Assembly (NCBI RefSeq): GCF_002250655.1
Contig: NZ_NOZR01000002.1
Location: 186,001 to 250,000, forward strand
From: Mycolicibacterium sphagni
GTDB lineage: Bacteria; Actinomycetota; Actinomycetes; Mycobacteriales; Mycobacteriaceae
Length of the DNA stretch: 64,000 nt
Direction: 5' to 3'
Shown: piece after piece, positions 20,561 through 30,892 of the stretch
How the letters are laid out: the number at the start of each line of letters is the position of its first letter
How positions within the stretch are numbered: the first letter of the stretch is position 1
The notes under the pieces: model-generated
Database searches by the model: none
What the model was told of the DNA's origin: nothing
Seen by the model: the letters and a program-made list of their open reading frames with translations, nothing else
Program-made: the position numbers and the translations under genes

Positions 20561-22177
20561 CTACCCGCCGCCGGGTGCAAAGCCCGCGGCCACCGATCCG
20601 GCCTTCTGTACCTCGAGCAGATTCTGAGCGAGGTTGTCGGTGATGGGACTTCCGAGTCCGGTCACCAGGTCATACCCCGGACCGGGATTGTCGACCGCGT
20701 TGCCGCCCTTGGTGATGTCGTGGAATCCCGGCCGCTTCGATCCCTGGGCGGCGCGATAGAGAAGGGGGTTGATGTCGCCCAGCGGCCGACCGCCGTGGCT
20801 GAGCACATACTGATTCATCAACACGGCCAGGCCGGCCCAGATCGGCGCGGCCTGCGAGGTTCCCCCGCCGATCCGCCTGTTCTGCCCGAAAACGATCTGC
20901 ACCCCGGTGAACGGGTCGGCCGCCGCGGCAACGTCAGGCACCAGCCGGTGGTCGGTGTCCCGGTCGACGACGATCCAACGCTGATAGTCGGGACGAGCGA
21001 ACAGCCGCGACACACCGCCGCTGGAACCCTGCGACAGCGGCACGTCGATCCAGGCCCGCTCGTCCATCCACCTCCCCTCGATATCGGTCGACAGTGTGGT
21101 GCCGCCCACCGAGGTGATCTCCGGTAGCGACGCGATGGTGTCCACGCCGATGTCGTTGGGGCCGGGCGGCGACGACCAGTCTTTGCCGCCTTTGCATTCC
21201 AGCCCCGAGGTGTCACCGCTGGCGTCGAAGACCGCGATGCCCCTCCGGTGCGCGTTGCTCAGCGCGGACCGCACGGGTGCGACGTCGGCCGCGTTGACCA
21301 GCGCCTCACATCCCCATCCGATCGACAGGCTCCAGATCGAACCCGGGAACTGTTGGGCAGCATCGTCGAACATCCGCCCGATCTTCTCGAAGGTGCCGTC
21401 CCCCTGCAGGGTGGGATGGGCGTTGACCACCACGAGCCGGGCCTCCGGGGCGATGGCGTGCGCCACCTGGAGGTCCATCGCGCCCTCCCCTTCGGGCGGT
21501 TCGAGCGGACCGCCGACCACCTCGGGTGTGAATCGCGGCAGCCCCGACGTGTCGGCGAACATGTCGAGGTCGTGCTGATCGAAGCCGTCGAATGAGAAGA
21601 CCACCAGGGTCTGGCCGGCACCGCGATAGCCGGACTGGACCAGTGTGGTCGCGCTGTAGGCGGTCAGCAGCTGCTGCGGCGTCAGACCCGGGCGGGGTAC
21701 GTCGAGCGGGAGCACCGGTCGCGCCGTCCGGTGCGGCAGGTAGCTCAGGATCCGGCCGACTCCCGTCACGTCGTCGTGGATCTCGGTGGGCAGCACCGGT
21801 TGCCGGGGAGAGGCGTAGAACAGCTGGCCTTGCCGGCCTCGGTAGTCGTGGACGGGCACACCGAACGCGTCGGCGATGCCGTCGGCGGATCCCGTGACGA
21901 ACGCGAAGTTCTCGCCGGGTTGCCAGCGCACCGCGAGCCGATGTGTCCTCGCCCAGTCGATCAGGGTCGCTGGGCGGCCTGCACCGCGCAGGGTGACGGT
22001 GAGCTGAACATCACCGGCACGCGACGGACCCAGGTTGGTAGACGCGGCCAGCAGGGACGCGAAGGGACCACTGATAACCGGTGCGCCACGTGTCAGACGC
22101 CACACCGACGGACCCGAGGCTGCGGCCAACGCCAACAGCACCACGGCGATCAGCGCGGCCGCCCGGTAGCGATTCAT
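20561..22177 (-). CDS. Secreted S53 (sedolisin-type) serine-carboxyl peptidase
   Basis: 538 residues. A signal/anchor segment (about 6-24, AAALIAVVLLALAAASG) precedes a short propeptide and the catalytic domain. Sedolisin triad candidates: Glu and Asp of GEGAMDLQ (about 230/234), Asp of DASGDTSG (about 320), and Ser of GGGTSQAAPIWAGL (about 440). The C-terminal calcium site is HDITKGGN...GPGYDLVTGLGSP. Such enzymes act outside the cell, usually at acid pH. ATG 22177 is my choice; the open frame continues upstream through two tRNA genes and cannot be real there, and a GTG 9 bases earlier is possible. Co-transcribed with the membrane protein downstream. Confidence 0.88.
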   Translation of the reverse strand: MNRYRAAALIAVVLLALAAASGPSVWRLTRGAPVISGPFASLLAASTNLGPSRAGDVQLTVTLRGAGRPATLIDWARTHRLAVRWQPGENFAFVTGSADGIADAFGVPVHDYRGRQGQLFYASPRQPVLPTEIHDDVTGVGRILSYLPHRTARPVLPLDVPRPGLTPQQLLTAYSATTLVQSGYRGAGQTLVVFSFDGFDQHDLDMFADTSGLPRFTPEVVGGPLEPPEGEGAMDLQVAHAIAPEARLVVVNAHPTLQGDGTFEKIGRMFDDAAQQFPGSIWSLSIGWGCEALVNAADVAPVRSALSNAHRRGIAVFDASGDTSGLECKGGKDWSSPPGPNDIGVDTIASLPEITSVGGTTLSTDIEGRWMDERAWIDVPLSQGSSGGVSRLFARPDYQRWIVVDRDTDHRLVPDVAAAADPFTGVQIVFGQNRRIGGGTSQAAPIWAGLAVLMNQYVLSHGGRPLGDINPLLYRAAQGSKRPGFHDITKGGNAVDNPGPGYDLVTGLGSPITDNLAQNLLEVQKAGSVAAGFAPGGG

Positions 22178-22254
22178 CAGGCGCACAGCTAACCATGCTC
22201 CGACAACGCTGCGCCGGCTTGGGTATTCGCCGGTCGCGGCGCAGCACAGCACCC

Positions 22255-22289
22255 AAAAAAAGAATCGCCCGGTCGATGACCGAGCGATT
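22255..22289 (-). terminator. Intrinsic terminator after tRNA-Glu
   Basis: On the minus strand AATCGCTCGGTC, loop ATC, GACCGGGCGATT, then C and seven T. A 12-base stem with one mismatch plus U-tract, 6 bases after the tRNA CCA end; one of the few classical U-tract terminators in the window. Confidence 0.9.
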
Positions 22290-22294
22290 TGGAT

Positions 22295-22370
22295 TGGTAG
22301 CCCCGATGGGATTCGAACCCACGCTACCGCCGTGAGAGGGCGGCGTCCTAGGCCGCTAGACGACGGGGCC
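22295..22370 (-). tRNA. tRNA-Glu (CUC)
   Basis: Cloverleaf: acceptor GGCCCCG pairs with CGGGGCT, D-stem GTC/GAC, anticodon stem CCGCC/GGCGG with loop CTCTCAC (anticodon CTC), T-loop TTCGAAT. The 3' CCA is encoded (22295-22297); discriminator A. Confidence 0.95.
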
Positions 22371-22446
22371 AGAACCAAATCCGTGGCGCACCTTGCGGCG
22401 CACCGGGTAGCCAGCATAGCCCAGAGGCCGTTGCCGACATAATTTG

Positions 22447-22518
22447 CTGGGGTACCAGGACTCGAACCTAGAATGAGGGAATCAGAATCCCTAGTGTTGC
22501 CAATTACACCATACCCCA
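22447..22518 (-). tRNA. tRNA-Gln (CUG)
   Basis: Acceptor TGGGGTA/TACCCCA, D-arm GTG...CAC, anticodon stem AGGGA/TCCCT with loop TTCTGAT (anticodon CTG), T-arm TAGG TTCGAGT CCTG, discriminator G. The 3' CCA is not encoded (CAA follows). It precedes tRNA-Glu by 76 bases on the same strand. Confidence 0.95.
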
Positions 22519-22622
22519 TTGGCTGCCTATAACCACTGGTCAGACGCTTTTATCCCGATGGAGCGAGGGACTGAAGGCGGCTGCGCCGTGGTTGCGGGCC
22601 GACGAGCACACTATCAAAGATT

Positions 22623-24113
22623 TCAGCCGTCTTTTTCCGGCACCCCCGCATGGTCGCGCGCGCCCCGCAGTCGCCCCAGGCTGCGGTCGCTACCCAGCAG
22701 CTCCAGCGACTCGAACAGCGGCGGACTGATGGTGGCTCCGGTGGCGGCGACTCGGATGGGCCCGAACGCCTTGCGCGGCTTGAGTTCGAGGCCGTCCAGC
22801 AGTGCAGTCTTGAGCGCTTCCTCGATGGCCGGTGTGGTCCAGTCGGTCACCCCCTCCAGTGCGGTGATCGCCGCGTCGAGCACCGGTAGTGAATCTGGGC
22901 CCAGCTCCTTGGCAGCGGCTTTGGGGTCCAGCTCGTAGGCATCGTCGTTGAAGAACTTCAGCAGCGCCCACGCGTCGGACAACACCACAATGCGCGTCTG
23001 CACCAGTTGTGCGGCAACGGCGAATCCGGCGTCGTCCAATCCGGTGTCGTAACCGTGCGCCGCGAAATAGGCCGCGAGCCGCTTCGCGAATTCCGCTTCG
23101 TCGAGCAGACGGATGTGCTCGGCGTTGATGGCGTCGGCCTTCTTTTGGTCGAACCGCGCCGGGTTGGAGTTGACGTCGACGACGTCGAAGACGGAGACCA
23201 TCTCGCCGAGGCTGAATATGTCGCGGTCCTCGGCGATCCCCCAGCCCAGCAGCGCAAGATAGTTCAGCAGACCTTCGGGCAGGAAGCCGCGGTCGCGATG
23301 CAGGAACAGGTTGGACTCCGGGTCGCGTTTGGACAGCTTCTTCGTGCCATCCCCCAACACCGGTGGCAGGTGGGCGAATTCGGGCACCCGGTCGGCCACC
23401 CCGATACGAATCAGCGCCTGATACAGCGCGATCTGGCGCGGCGTCGACGGCAGCAGGTCCTCGCCGCGCAGCACGTGGGTGATCTTCATCAGCGCGTCGT
23501 CGACCGGATTGACCAAGGTGTACAACGGTTCTCCGGTCGCGCGGGTCAGCGCGAAGTCTGGAATCGTTCCGGCGGCGAACGTCGTCGTACCCCTAACCAG
23601 GTCGTGCCAGCTCATGTCCTCGTCGGGCATCCGTAGCCGCAGCACCGCGTTGCGGCCCTCGGCGACGTAGGCGGCGCGCTGCTCGTCGGTCAGGTCGCGG
23701 TCGTAATTGTCGTAGCCCAGCTTAGGGTTTCGGCCGGCGGCGAGGTGCCGCGCCTCCACCTCCTCGGGCGTGGAGTACGCGAGGTAGGCCTCGCCGGAGG
23801 CGAGCAACCGGGCCAGCACATCGCGGTAGAGGTCGGTACGCAGGGACTGCCGGTATGGCTCATAGGGGCCACCGACTTCGGGCCCTTCGTCCCAGTCCAG
23901 TCCCAGCCAGCGCAACGCGTCGAGCAGTGCGGCATAGCTTTCCTCTGAGTCACGCTGAGCGTCGGTGTCCTCGATGCGGAAGACGAACGTGCCGCCCGTG
24001 TGGCGGGCGTAGGCCCAATTGAACAGCGCGGTTCGCACCATGCCGACATGCGGAATGCCCGTCGGTGACGGACAGAACCGAACGCGCACTGGATCATTGG
24101 TGGGCGCAGTCAT
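22623..24113 (-). CDS. gltX: Glutamyl-tRNA synthetase, probably non-discriminating
   Basis: 496 residues, class I synthetase. The HIGH-type motif is [10 protein letters not shown] (15-24) and the KMSKS-type motif KKLSKRD (about 258-264). With gatCAB in the window and no glnS seen, it probably charges both tRNA-Glu and tRNA-Gln with glutamate (inference; standard in actinobacteria). The start ATG overlaps the upstream FAH-gene stop as TGATG, so translation is coupled. Followed, after about 100 bases, by tRNA-Gln and tRNA-Glu. Confidence 0.97.
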   Translation of the reverse strand: MTAPTNDPVRVRFCPSPTGIPHVGMVRTALFNWAYARHTGGTFVFRIEDTDAQRDSEESYAALLDALRWLGLDWDEGPEVGGPYEPYRQSLRTDLYRDVLARLLASGEAYLAYSTPEEVEARHLAAGRNPKLGYDNYDRDLTDEQRAAYVAEGRNAVLRLRMPDEDMSWHDLVRGTTTFAAGTIPDFALTRATGEPLYTLVNPVDDALMKITHVLRGEDLLPSTPRQIALYQALIRIGVADRVPEFAHLPPVLGDGTKKLSKRDPESNLFLHRDRGFLPEGLLNYLALLGWGIAEDRDIFSLGEMVSVFDVVDVNSNPARFDQKKADAINAEHIRLLDEAEFAKRLAAYFAAHGYDTGLDDAGFAVAAQLVQTRIVVLSDAWALLKFFNDDAYELDPKAAAKELGPDSLPVLDAAITALEGVTDWTTPAIEEALKTALLDGLELKPRKAFGPIRVAATGATISPPLFESLELLGSDRSLGRLRGARDHAGVPEKDG

Positions 24114-24889
24114 CAATTGCCTTTCCGGATAACGGGATTGGATAGCGTCCCGATGCCCTCGATGCTGACGCTGACAGTGTCGCCCTGCTCGATGGGCCCG
24201 ACGCCCTCCGGCGTCCCGGTGAGGATGAGATCACCCGGCAGCAGGGTCATGACGGCCGAGATCCATTCGATGATCGCGCCGATGTCGTGGATCATCAGCG
24301 AGGTCCGGCTCAGTTGGCGCACCTGCCCGTTGACCTCGGTGCGGATCTCCAGGTCGGACGGATCGAGGTCGGTGACGATCCACGGGCCGACCGGGCAGAA
24401 CGTGTCGTGCCCTTTGGCCCGGATCCACTGGCCGTCGGCTTTCTGCTGATCACGGGCGGACACGTCGTTGGCGATGGTGTAGCCGAGGATGTTCTCAGCG
24501 GCACGTGAGGCCGGGACGTCCTTGCACGGACGGCCGATCACCGCGGCCAACTCCCCCTCGTGATGGACCGGTGAAGCGTTGGCAGGCAGTTGAATTGGGA
24601 CACCCGGCCCGATGATCGCAGTGTTGGGCTTGAGGAAGATGACGGGATCCTCCGGCGCGTCACCGCCCATCTCCTCGATGTGGGCTGCGTAGTTCTTGCC
24701 CATGCACACCACCTTGCTGGCCAGGATCGGCGCCAGCAGGCGCACGTCGGCCAGTGGCCAGGTGCGGCCGGTGAACGTCGGCGTGCCGAACGGATGCTCG
24801 GCGATTTCACGAACGATTTCGCTCCCGGCGTCCCCTTCGACACTGACGAAGGCGACCCCGTCGGGACTGGCGATTCGACCCAGGCGCAT
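24113..24889 (-). CDS. Fumarylacetoacetate hydrolase-family protein
   Basis: 258 residues. Metal ligands and core motifs of the FAH fold are visible: [30 protein letters not shown] (acidic ligands), [14 protein letters not shown], and [11 protein letters not shown]. The family contains acylpyruvases, hydratases and decarboxylases, so the reaction is unknown. Start ATG 24889 lies 7 bases after TAGGCT, a leaderless arrangement. Coupled to gltX by overlap. Confidence 0.9.
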   Translation of the reverse strand: MRLGRIASPDGVAFVSVEGDAGSEIVREIAEHPFGTPTFTGRTWPLADVRLLAPILASKVVCMGKNYAAHIEEMGGDAPEDPVIFLKPNTAIIGPGVPIQLPANASPVHHEGELAAVIGRPCKDVPASRAAENILGYTIANDVSARDQQKADGQWIRAKGHDTFCPVGPWIVTDLDPSDLEIRTEVNGQVRQLSRTSLMIHDIGAIIEWISAVMTLLPGDLILTGTPEGVGPIEQGDTVSVSIEGIGTLSNPVIRKGN

Positions 24890-24940
24890 TCCTCACAGCC
24901 TAGTGGGGCGACGATGCGGCGACGAAACACCCCGATCGGC

Positions 24941-25046
24941 GTTGATTGAGCACCCACGCCCGGCGTTACTCGCACTTCCTGTGCGGGAGCGCTCACTCAA
25001 CGCTCGATTTCATATTGTGAGATTTCAATTCAGCATTGTGGGATTT
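24941..25046. promoter_or_regulatory. Nested inverted repeats and direct repeat in the FAH/MFS divergent gap
   Basis: GTTGATTGAGC (24941-24951) faces GCTCACTCAAC (24991-25001), 10 of 11 bases paired, enclosing CGCAC-TTCCT-GTGCG (24971-24985). Next to the permease start lie an imperfect palindrome TTTCATATTGTGAGA (25008-25022) and a direct repeat of its right half, CATTGTGGGATTT (25034-25046). These look like regulator sites for the permease. Confidence 0.45.
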
Positions 25047-25057
25047 GTCGTGGAATC

Positions 25058-26254
25058 ATGGATCGCATGGCAGTCGACACGATCAGCACCGTGCGGCGCT
25101 GGGCGATGCTTGCGATCGCGTTGTTCGCGACGTTGTCCGCCAACGTTTTCATCAACGGCGCCGCCTTTCTCATCCCGACCCTGCACACCACGATGGGCCT
25201 CGACCTGGCCAAAGCCGGCCTGGTGTCGGCGATGCCGAGCTTTGGCATGGTGGTCACCCTGATCGCCTGGGGTTACGTGGTGGACCTCGTCGGCGAGAAA
25301 TTCGTGTTGACGGTCGGCTCCGTGCTGACGGCAGCCGCGGCCTTCGCCGCGGCCTCGTCCCATTCCCTGGTCTTCGTCGGCGCTTTCCTGTTCCTCGGCG
25401 GAATGGCCGCGGCCAGCAGCAATTCGGCCAGCGGGCGGCTGGTCGTCGGGTGGTTTCCGCCACAGCAGCGCGGACTGGTGATGGGCATCCGGCAAACCGC
25501 TCAACCGCTGGGGGTTGCGGTCGGCGCGCTGGTCATCCCCCGCTTGGCGCAGAGCCACGGACTCGGGTGGGCGCTGCTGTTCCCCGCCATCACGTGCGGG
25601 GTGGCAGCACTGGTATGCGCTGTCGGGGTAACCGACCCGCCGCGGCCCCCGCGCGCCGAGGCCCCCGCAGAGCACCTGGCCAACCCCTACCGCGGGTCAG
25701 CCCTCCTGTGGCGGATCCACGCGGTGTCTGTACTGCTGGTGGTGCCTCAATGTGTGGTGTGGACGTTCGCCCTGGTGTGGTTGATCGTCGACCGCGGGTG
25801 GTCAGCCGAATCCGCCGGCGTGCTGGTGATGTTCGCGCAGATTCTCGGAGCGCTGGGCCGTATCGCCGCCGGACGGTGGTCGGATTGGCTCGGCTTGCGG
25901 CTACGGCCGATCCGGATGATCGCGGCCGCCGCGGCCGCCGCCATGTTGACGCTGGCGCTGACCGATGCGCGGCACTGGACGCTGAGCATCGCGGTGATGG
26001 TCGCAGCGTCGGTGATCACGGTGGTCGACAACGGGCTGGCGTTCACTGCGATCGCCGAGATCGCGGGGCCGTTCTGGAGCGGACGAGCCTTGGGCGCGCA
26101 GAACACAAGCCAACTGTTGGCGTGCGGGCTCGCCCCGCCGTTGTTCGGTGCGCTGATCGGTGTGGTGGGCTACCCGATCGCGTTCGCGGTGTGTGCGCTG
26201 TTCCCCGCGGCGGCGCTGCCGTTGGTGCCGGCCGACCCGCCGATCAAGAACTAG
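25058..26254 (+). CDS. MFS transporter, 12 transmembrane segments
   Basis: 398 residues with 12 predicted helices and a central loop near residue 190-215. The first-half MFS signature appears as [18 protein letters not shown] after TM2-3, with [10 protein letters not shown] after the equivalent helix of the second half. Substrate unknown; the ortholog position (before leuB, after FAH) is conserved in mycobacteria from memory. ATG 25058 or 25067; neither has a clear ribosome site. Its end overlaps leuB by 4 bases, convergent. Confidence 0.88.
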   Translation: MDRMAVDTISTVRRWAMLAIALFATLSANVFINGAAFLIPTLHTTMGLDLAKAGLVSAMPSFGMVVTLIAWGYVVDLVGEKFVLTVGSVLTAAAAFAAASSHSLVFVGAFLFLGGMAAASSNSASGRLVVGWFPPQQRGLVMGIRQTAQPLGVAVGALVIPRLAQSHGLGWALLFPAITCGVAALVCAVGVTDPPRPPRAEAPAEHLANPYRGSALLWRIHAVSVLLVVPQCVVWTFALVWLIVDRGWSAESAGVLVMFAQILGALGRIAAGRWSDWLGLRLRPIRMIAAAAAAAMLTLALTDARHWTLSIAVMVAASVITVVDNGLAFTAIAEIAGPFWSGRALGAQNTSQLLACGLAPPLFGALIGVVGYPIAFAVCALFPAAALPLVPADPPIKN

Positions 26255-27261
26255 AGCGCCGCGCGGATGCGGTCCCCGACCTCGTGGGTCGAGAACGTCG
26301 CGTCCCCGCGGGTGGCCAGATGATTGGCGACCGCCGTGTCGACGCGCGCGGCCGCTGCATCCTCGCCAACGTGGCGCAGCAGCAGGGCGACCGACATCAC
26401 TGCCGCCGTCGGATCGGCGATGCCCTGGCCCGCGATGTCGGGCGCGCTACCGTGGACCGGCTCGAACATCGACGGATTGGCCCGGGTGGCATCGATATTG
26501 CCGCTTGCGGCCAGGCCGATCCCACCGCAGACCGCCGCGGCCAGGTCGGTGATGATGTCGCCGAACAGGTTGTCGGTGACGATGACGTCGAAACGCCCCG
26601 GATCGGTGACCATGTGGATGGTCGCGGCGTCGATGTGCTGATACGCGACCTCGACGTCCGAATACTCCTTGCCAACCTCGGCGACCACGCGGGACCACAG
26701 GCTGCCCGCGAAGGTCAGCACGTTGGTCTTGTGCACCAGGGTCAGGTGCTTGCGCCGGGACTGTGCGCGGGCGAACGCGTCACGCACCACCCGCTCGACA
26801 CCGAACGCGGTATTGACGCTGACCTCGGTGGCCACCTCGTGCGGCGTGCCGACGCGCAGCGCGCCGCCGTTGCCGGTGTAGGGACCTTCGGTCCCTTCGC
26901 GCACGACAACGAAGTCGATGCTGCTCACCCCGGACAGCGGGCTGCTGATACCCGGATACAGCCGGCCCGGTCGCAGGTTGACGTGGTGGTCCAGCGCGAA
27001 GCGCAGCTTGAGCAGCAGTCCGCGCTCCAGCACGCCGCTGGGCACCGACGGATCACCGATGGCACCGAGCAGGATCGCGTCGTAGCCGCGCAGTTCCTCG
27101 ATGGTCTCCGCGGTGAGCAGCTCACCGGTGGCGTGGTAGCGCCGAGCCCCGAGGTCGTACTCGGTGCGTTCCACACCGGGCAGCACCACATCGAGCACCT
27201 GCAGCGCTTCGTCGATGACCTCCGGGCCGATCCCGTCGCCCGCGATTACCGCCAGTTTCAC
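26251..27261 (-). CDS. leuB: 3-isopropylmalate dehydrogenase
   Basis: 336 residues. NAD-dependent oxidative decarboxylation of 3-isopropylmalate, leucine pathway. Motifs: [42 protein letters not shown] and [15 protein letters not shown] (Mg ligands), [14 protein letters not shown]. The compact actinobacterial type. Start overlaps serA stop (ATGA), so serA-leuB is an operon. Confidence 0.98.
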   Translation of the reverse strand: MKLAVIAGDGIGPEVIDEALQVLDVVLPGVERTEYDLGARRYHATGELLTAETIEELRGYDAILLGAIGDPSVPSGVLERGLLLKLRFALDHHVNLRPGRLYPGISSPLSGVSSIDFVVVREGTEGPYTGNGGALRVGTPHEVATEVSVNTAFGVERVVRDAFARAQSRRKHLTLVHKTNVLTFAGSLWSRVVAEVGKEYSDVEVAYQHIDAATIHMVTDPGRFDVIVTDNLFGDIITDLAAAVCGGIGLAASGNIDATRANPSMFEPVHGSAPDIAGQGIADPTAAVMSVALLLRHVGEDAAAARVDTAVANHLATRGDATFSTHEVGDRIRAAL

Positions 27262-28844
27262 GAAAGATCCACCACTTCCAGAGTCGTCGCACCCACCGCG
27301 TCACCGATGGCCGAGCGGACATCGTCGCCGACCTCACGGTCCAACCGCAGCATCAGGCTCGCGGCCTTGCCGGTGGTGTCCTGGCTCAGCTGAGCCGCCA
27401 GGATGTTCACGTCGGCGTTGCCGAGCAGGGTGCCGATCTTGCCGAGCGCGCCCGGCTGATCGGAGTAGTGCAGAACCAGGTTCACCCCCTCGGCACGCAG
27501 ATCGAAGTTGCGGCCGTTGATCTGAACGATCTTCTCGACCTGCTGCGGCCCGGACAGGGTTCCCGACACGTTCGTCGCCGTGCCGTCGGGTCCCACCACG
27601 CGCACGTCGACGACACTGCGGTGGTTGGGGCTCTCACTGGCGGTGCTCAGCTCGCTGTGCAGGCCGCGCTCGGCGGCCAGGTTCGGCGCGTTGACGAACG
27701 TCACCTGTTGATCGGTGACCGTTGAGAAGAAGCCACGCAGAGCCGAAAGCTTAAGCACCTCAACGTCTTCCGATGCCAGCTCGCCACTGACCCGCACCGA
27801 CAGGCTCGACGCCGCCCCGGTGGAGAGCACCCCGACGAGCAGACCCAGCTTGCGGGCCAGGTCCAGCCAGGGCGCCACCTCTTCGCTGACGGCGCCCGCG
27901 CCGACGTTGACCGCATCCGGCACGAACTCACCGGCGAGCGCGAGCTTCACACTGGCCGCCACGTCAGTGCCGGCCCGGTCCTGAGCCTCTTCGGTGGAGG
28001 CCCCCAGGTGCGGGGTGACAACCACCTGCGGCAGCTCGAACAGCGGGCTGTCGGTGCAGGGTTCGGTGCTGAACACGTCCAGGCCGGCGGCACGGACGTG
28101 GCCGCTGGTGATCGCGTCGGCCAGTGCGCTCTCGTCGACCAGGCCGCCGCGGGCGGCGTTGACGATGATGACCCCCGGCTTGGTCTTGGCCAGCGCGTCC
28201 TTGCCGATCAGTCCGGCGGTCTCCGGGGTCTTGGGCAGGTGTACCGAGATGAAGTCGGCCCGGGCCAGCAGGTCGTCAAGCGAGAGGAGCTCAATGCCCA
28301 GCTGGGCGGCGCGAGCGGCCGACACGTACGGGTCGTAGGCGACGACATGCGTGCCGAAGGCTGCCAGCCGCTGGGCGACCAACTGGCCGATTCGGCCCAG
28401 CCCCACCACGCCGACGGTCTTGCCGAAGATCTCGGTGCCCGAGAACGACGAGCGCTTCCAGGTGTGCTCGCGCAGCGTGGCATCGGCGGCCGGGATCTGC
28501 CGCGCGGCCGACAGCATCAGCGCCAGCGCATGCTCGGCGGCGCTGTGGATGTTCGACGTGGGCGCGTTGACGACCAGCACGCCGGCTTTGGTGGCCGCAT
28601 CGACGTCGACGTTGTCCAAGCCGACGCCGGCGCGGGCCACGATCTTGAGCTTCGGCGCGGCGGCGATCACCTCGGCGTCCACGGTGGTGGCCGAACGCAC
28701 CAGCAGTGCGTCGGCGTCGGCAACCGCAGCCAGCAGTTTGGGCCGGTCCGGGCCGTCGACCCAGCGGACCTCAACCTGGTCGCCCAGGGCGGCGACGGTC
28801 GACTCGGCAAGTTTGTCTGCGATCAATACAACGGGCAGATTCAC
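27258..28844 (-). CDS. serA: D-3-phosphoglycerate dehydrogenase
   Basis: 528 residues, the long type: substrate and Rossmann domains ([20 protein letters not shown]; catalytic Arg, Glu and His in [13 protein letters not shown] and [14 protein letters not shown]), an intervening ASB domain and a C-terminal ACT domain that binds serine. First committed step of serine synthesis. GTG 28844 sits exactly 7 bases behind TAGGCT (28857-28852), so the mRNA is probably leaderless; upstream Met gives no family match. Confidence 0.97.
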   Translation of the reverse strand: MNLPVVLIADKLAESTVAALGDQVEVRWVDGPDRPKLLAAVADADALLVRSATTVDAEVIAAAPKLKIVARAGVGLDNVDVDAATKAGVLVVNAPTSNIHSAAEHALALMLSAARQIPAADATLREHTWKRSSFSGTEIFGKTVGVVGLGRIGQLVAQRLAAFGTHVVAYDPYVSAARAAQLGIELLSLDDLLARADFISVHLPKTPETAGLIGKDALAKTKPGVIIVNAARGGLVDESALADAITSGHVRAAGLDVFSTEPCTDSPLFELPQVVVTPHLGASTEEAQDRAGTDVAASVKLALAGEFVPDAVNVGAGAVSEEVAPWLDLARKLGLLVGVLSTGAASSLSVRVSGELASEDVEVLKLSALRGFFSTVTDQQVTFVNAPNLAAERGLHSELSTASESPNHRSVVDVRVVGPDGTATNVSGTLSGPQQVEKIVQINGRNFDLRAEGVNLVLHYSDQPGALGKIGTLLGNADVNILAAQLSQDTTGKAASLMLRLDREVGDDVRSAIGDAVGATTLEVVDLS

Positions 28845-28909
28845 GCCGGTCAGCCTAGTGGCTGTTGCCCCGTGCACGACCATCGGCTGCTGTGAGGTCT
28901 ACTTAATAC

Positions 28910-30337
28910 GTGGACGTGACCGTCGTCGGCAGTGGTCCCAACGGGTTGGCAGCTGCCGTGATCTGTGCGCGAGCCGGGTTGTCGGTCCGCGTCGTGGAGG
29001 GTCAGCCGACGTTCGGCGGCGGCGCCCGCACCGCGGCCGACCCTGAGTACCCCGAGATTCGCCATGACGTCTGCTCGGCCGTCCACCCGCTGGCGTTGGC
29101 GTCACCGTTCTTCGCCGAATACGACCTCGCCGCGCGCGGGGTGCAGTTGGTGGTGCCGGAGATCTCCTACGCCAACCCGCTGCCGAACCGGCGCGCCGCG
29201 ATCGCCTACCACTCGCTGGAGCGCACCTGCGCCGAACTGGACCACGGCAGCTCGTGGCGCCGATTGTTCGGCCCGCTGGTCGATCATGCCGACGGCGTCC
29301 TCGGCTTCTTCCTCGGCGACAAGCGTTCCCTGCCACCGGATCTGCCCACCACGGTGCGTGCTGGCCTTCGGGTCCTCGGCCAGGGCAGCCCGGCATGGGG
29401 TGTGCTGCGCGGTGAGGATGCCCGAGCGTTGTTCACCGGCGTTGGCTCGCATGCGATTTCGACGATGCCGTCACCGGTAAACAGCGGCGCAGGCATCATG
29501 CTCGGCACGGTGGCGCACACTGCCGGCTGGCCGGTGCCGGTCGGCGGCAGCCAGGCCATCGTCGACGCGATGTTCGCTGATCTGCAGGCCCACGGTGGCG
29601 AACTGGTCGTCGGCGAACCGGTGACATCTCCTCCCCCCGGTGTGGTGATCTATGACACCGCGCCCACGGCGTTGCTCGACATCTACGGCTCGGCGGTGCC
29701 GGAAGCCTACGCGAAATCGTTGCGGCGCTACCGGTATGGCCCAGGTGTGTGCAAGGTGGATTTCGTGCTCTCCGGCGACATTCCTTGGCGCGATCAGCGG
29801 ATCGCCACCTCACCCACCGTGCACATGGGCGGTACCCGGGCTCAGATGGCGTTCTCCGAGAAGGAGATCGCCTCGGGCCGGCACGCCGAGTGGCCGATGA
29901 CGTTGGCCGCGCTTCCGCACCTGTCCGACCCGTCGCGAATCGACGCCGCGGGGCGCCGGCCGCTGTGGACCTATGCCCACGTCCCAGCCCACTCGACCGA
30001 GGACCTGACCGAGACGATCATCGGCCTGTTCGAAAAGGCCGCGCCTGGGTTCCGGGATCTGGTGCTGGCGTCGCGGTGTGTGACCGCCGCCGAGATGTCG
30101 TCCCACAACGCAAACTACGTCGGCGGCGACATCATCGTCGGCGGCGCGACGCTGTTCGCCGCGATGGTCGGGCCGACCCTGCGGTGGAATCCATGGACCA
30201 CGCCAATCCCCAAGGCATACCTGAGCTCCTCGGCGACCCCGCCGGGAACCGGCGTGCACGGGATGAGCGGCTACTACGCCGCGCGCACAGTGCTCGAGCG
30301 CGAATTCGGGCTTCCCCTACCGTCGCTGTCTCCGTAG
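28910..30337 (+). CDS. FAD/NAD(P)-binding dehydrogenase, phytoene desaturase-like
   Basis: 475 residues. N-terminal dinucleotide fold VTVVGSGPNGLAAAVICARAG followed by VVEGQPTFGGGART, and a C-terminal FAD-binding end GTGVHGMSGYYAARTVL. This is the amine-oxidase/phytoene-desaturase superfamily (CrtI/retinol saturase-like NAD(P)/FAD oxidoreductases). Substrate unknown; carotenoid genes are not nearby. GTG 28910 used; GTG 28916 is 6 bases after TAATAC and may be the true leaderless start. Divergent from serA. Confidence 0.85.
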   Translation: MDVTVVGSGPNGLAAAVICARAGLSVRVVEGQPTFGGGARTAADPEYPEIRHDVCSAVHPLALASPFFAEYDLAARGVQLVVPEISYANPLPNRRAAIAYHSLERTCAELDHGSSWRRLFGPLVDHADGVLGFFLGDKRSLPPDLPTTVRAGLRVLGQGSPAWGVLRGEDARALFTGVGSHAISTMPSPVNSGAGIMLGTVAHTAGWPVPVGGSQAIVDAMFADLQAHGGELVVGEPVTSPPPGVVIYDTAPTALLDIYGSAVPEAYAKSLRRYRYGPGVCKVDFVLSGDIPWRDQRIATSPTVHMGGTRAQMAFSEKEIASGRHAEWPMTLAALPHLSDPSRIDAAGRRPLWTYAHVPAHSTEDLTETIIGLFEKAAPGFRDLVLASRCVTAAEMSSHNANYVGGDIIVGGATLFAAMVGPTLRWNPWTTPIPKAYLSSSATPPGTGVHGMSGYYAARTVLEREFGLPLPSLSP

Positions 30338-30340
30338 TTC

Positions 30341-30712
30341 CTAGGAGACCTGCTCGAAGAGCAGGGCGAGCTGGCTCGGCGAGACCGACACTCCGCACTG
30401 GTTGCGCAGATCGCGCAGCGGGCCCGCGATGTTCTGCAGGTCGAGCAGCTCGCCGGGATGGCCGATGAAATACGACCGCACCGAGGCCTTCGCGTCCTCG
30501 GGTGACTGAGAGGCCGCGGCGGTCAGCACATCATCGGCGCCGGGATGATTCGCCAGATATCCGCCGGCGGCGGCCAGCACACCGCTGGATGTAGAGGCCA
30601 AACCGCTGGCACTGCAGGGCGCGGCCGCTGCGCTCGGCATCGACACGAAGGCCGCGACCCCGAGGGCACCCACCATCAGCGCGCCGAGCGCGCCACCTCT
30701 GGACGTTGTCAT
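30341..30712 (-). CDS. Small secreted hemophore-related protein
   Basis: 123 residues. Signal peptide about 1-32 (ALGALMVGALGVAAFVSMPSAAAA), cleavage before PCSASG. Mature part has two cysteines (PCSASG and NQCGV), HP pairs in YLANHPGADDVL and YFIGHPGELLDLQ, features of the mycobacterial Rv0203-like heme-binding/hemophore-related family. AGGAG lies 7 nt before the ATG at 30712. Heme binding is inferred from the family, not shown. Stands convergent to the dehydrogenase, divergent from the TMEM97-like gene. Confidence 0.8.
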   Translation of the reverse strand: MTTSRGGALGALMVGALGVAAFVSMPSAAAAPCSASGLASTSSGVLAAAGGYLANHPGADDVLTAAASQSPEDAKASVRSYFIGHPGELLDLQNIAGPLRDLRNQCGVSVSPSQLALLFEQVS

Positions 30713-30892
30713 TGCCGGACTCCTTCGCCGTTGCCGTAGATCCCTTGAGAGTTTCACAACACGGAGTACCCCGTCGTGCGGTCGGCTCACCCCCGGTACG
30801 CCGAGGTGGTCTCAGAAATACAGAAGGGCTTACTGTTGCAAGTTCGGGAAACCAGGTCTTCGGGGCGTCTCAAGGACCTACCATCAGCGGCC

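Noticed and set aside
20561..22177. S53 peptidase gene as a broken or transferred gene
   Set aside because: All triad motifs, signal peptide and calcium site are intact and composition matches its neighbours.
22178..22519. Upstream 114-codon extension of the S53 peptidase frame
   Set aside because: It runs through tRNA-Glu and tRNA-Gln and the terminator; the signal peptide begins at 22177.
25036..27393. Open frame of 785 codons overlapping MFS and leuB
   Set aside because: Out of frame with the transporter and opposite leuB; Arg/Gly-rich shadow.
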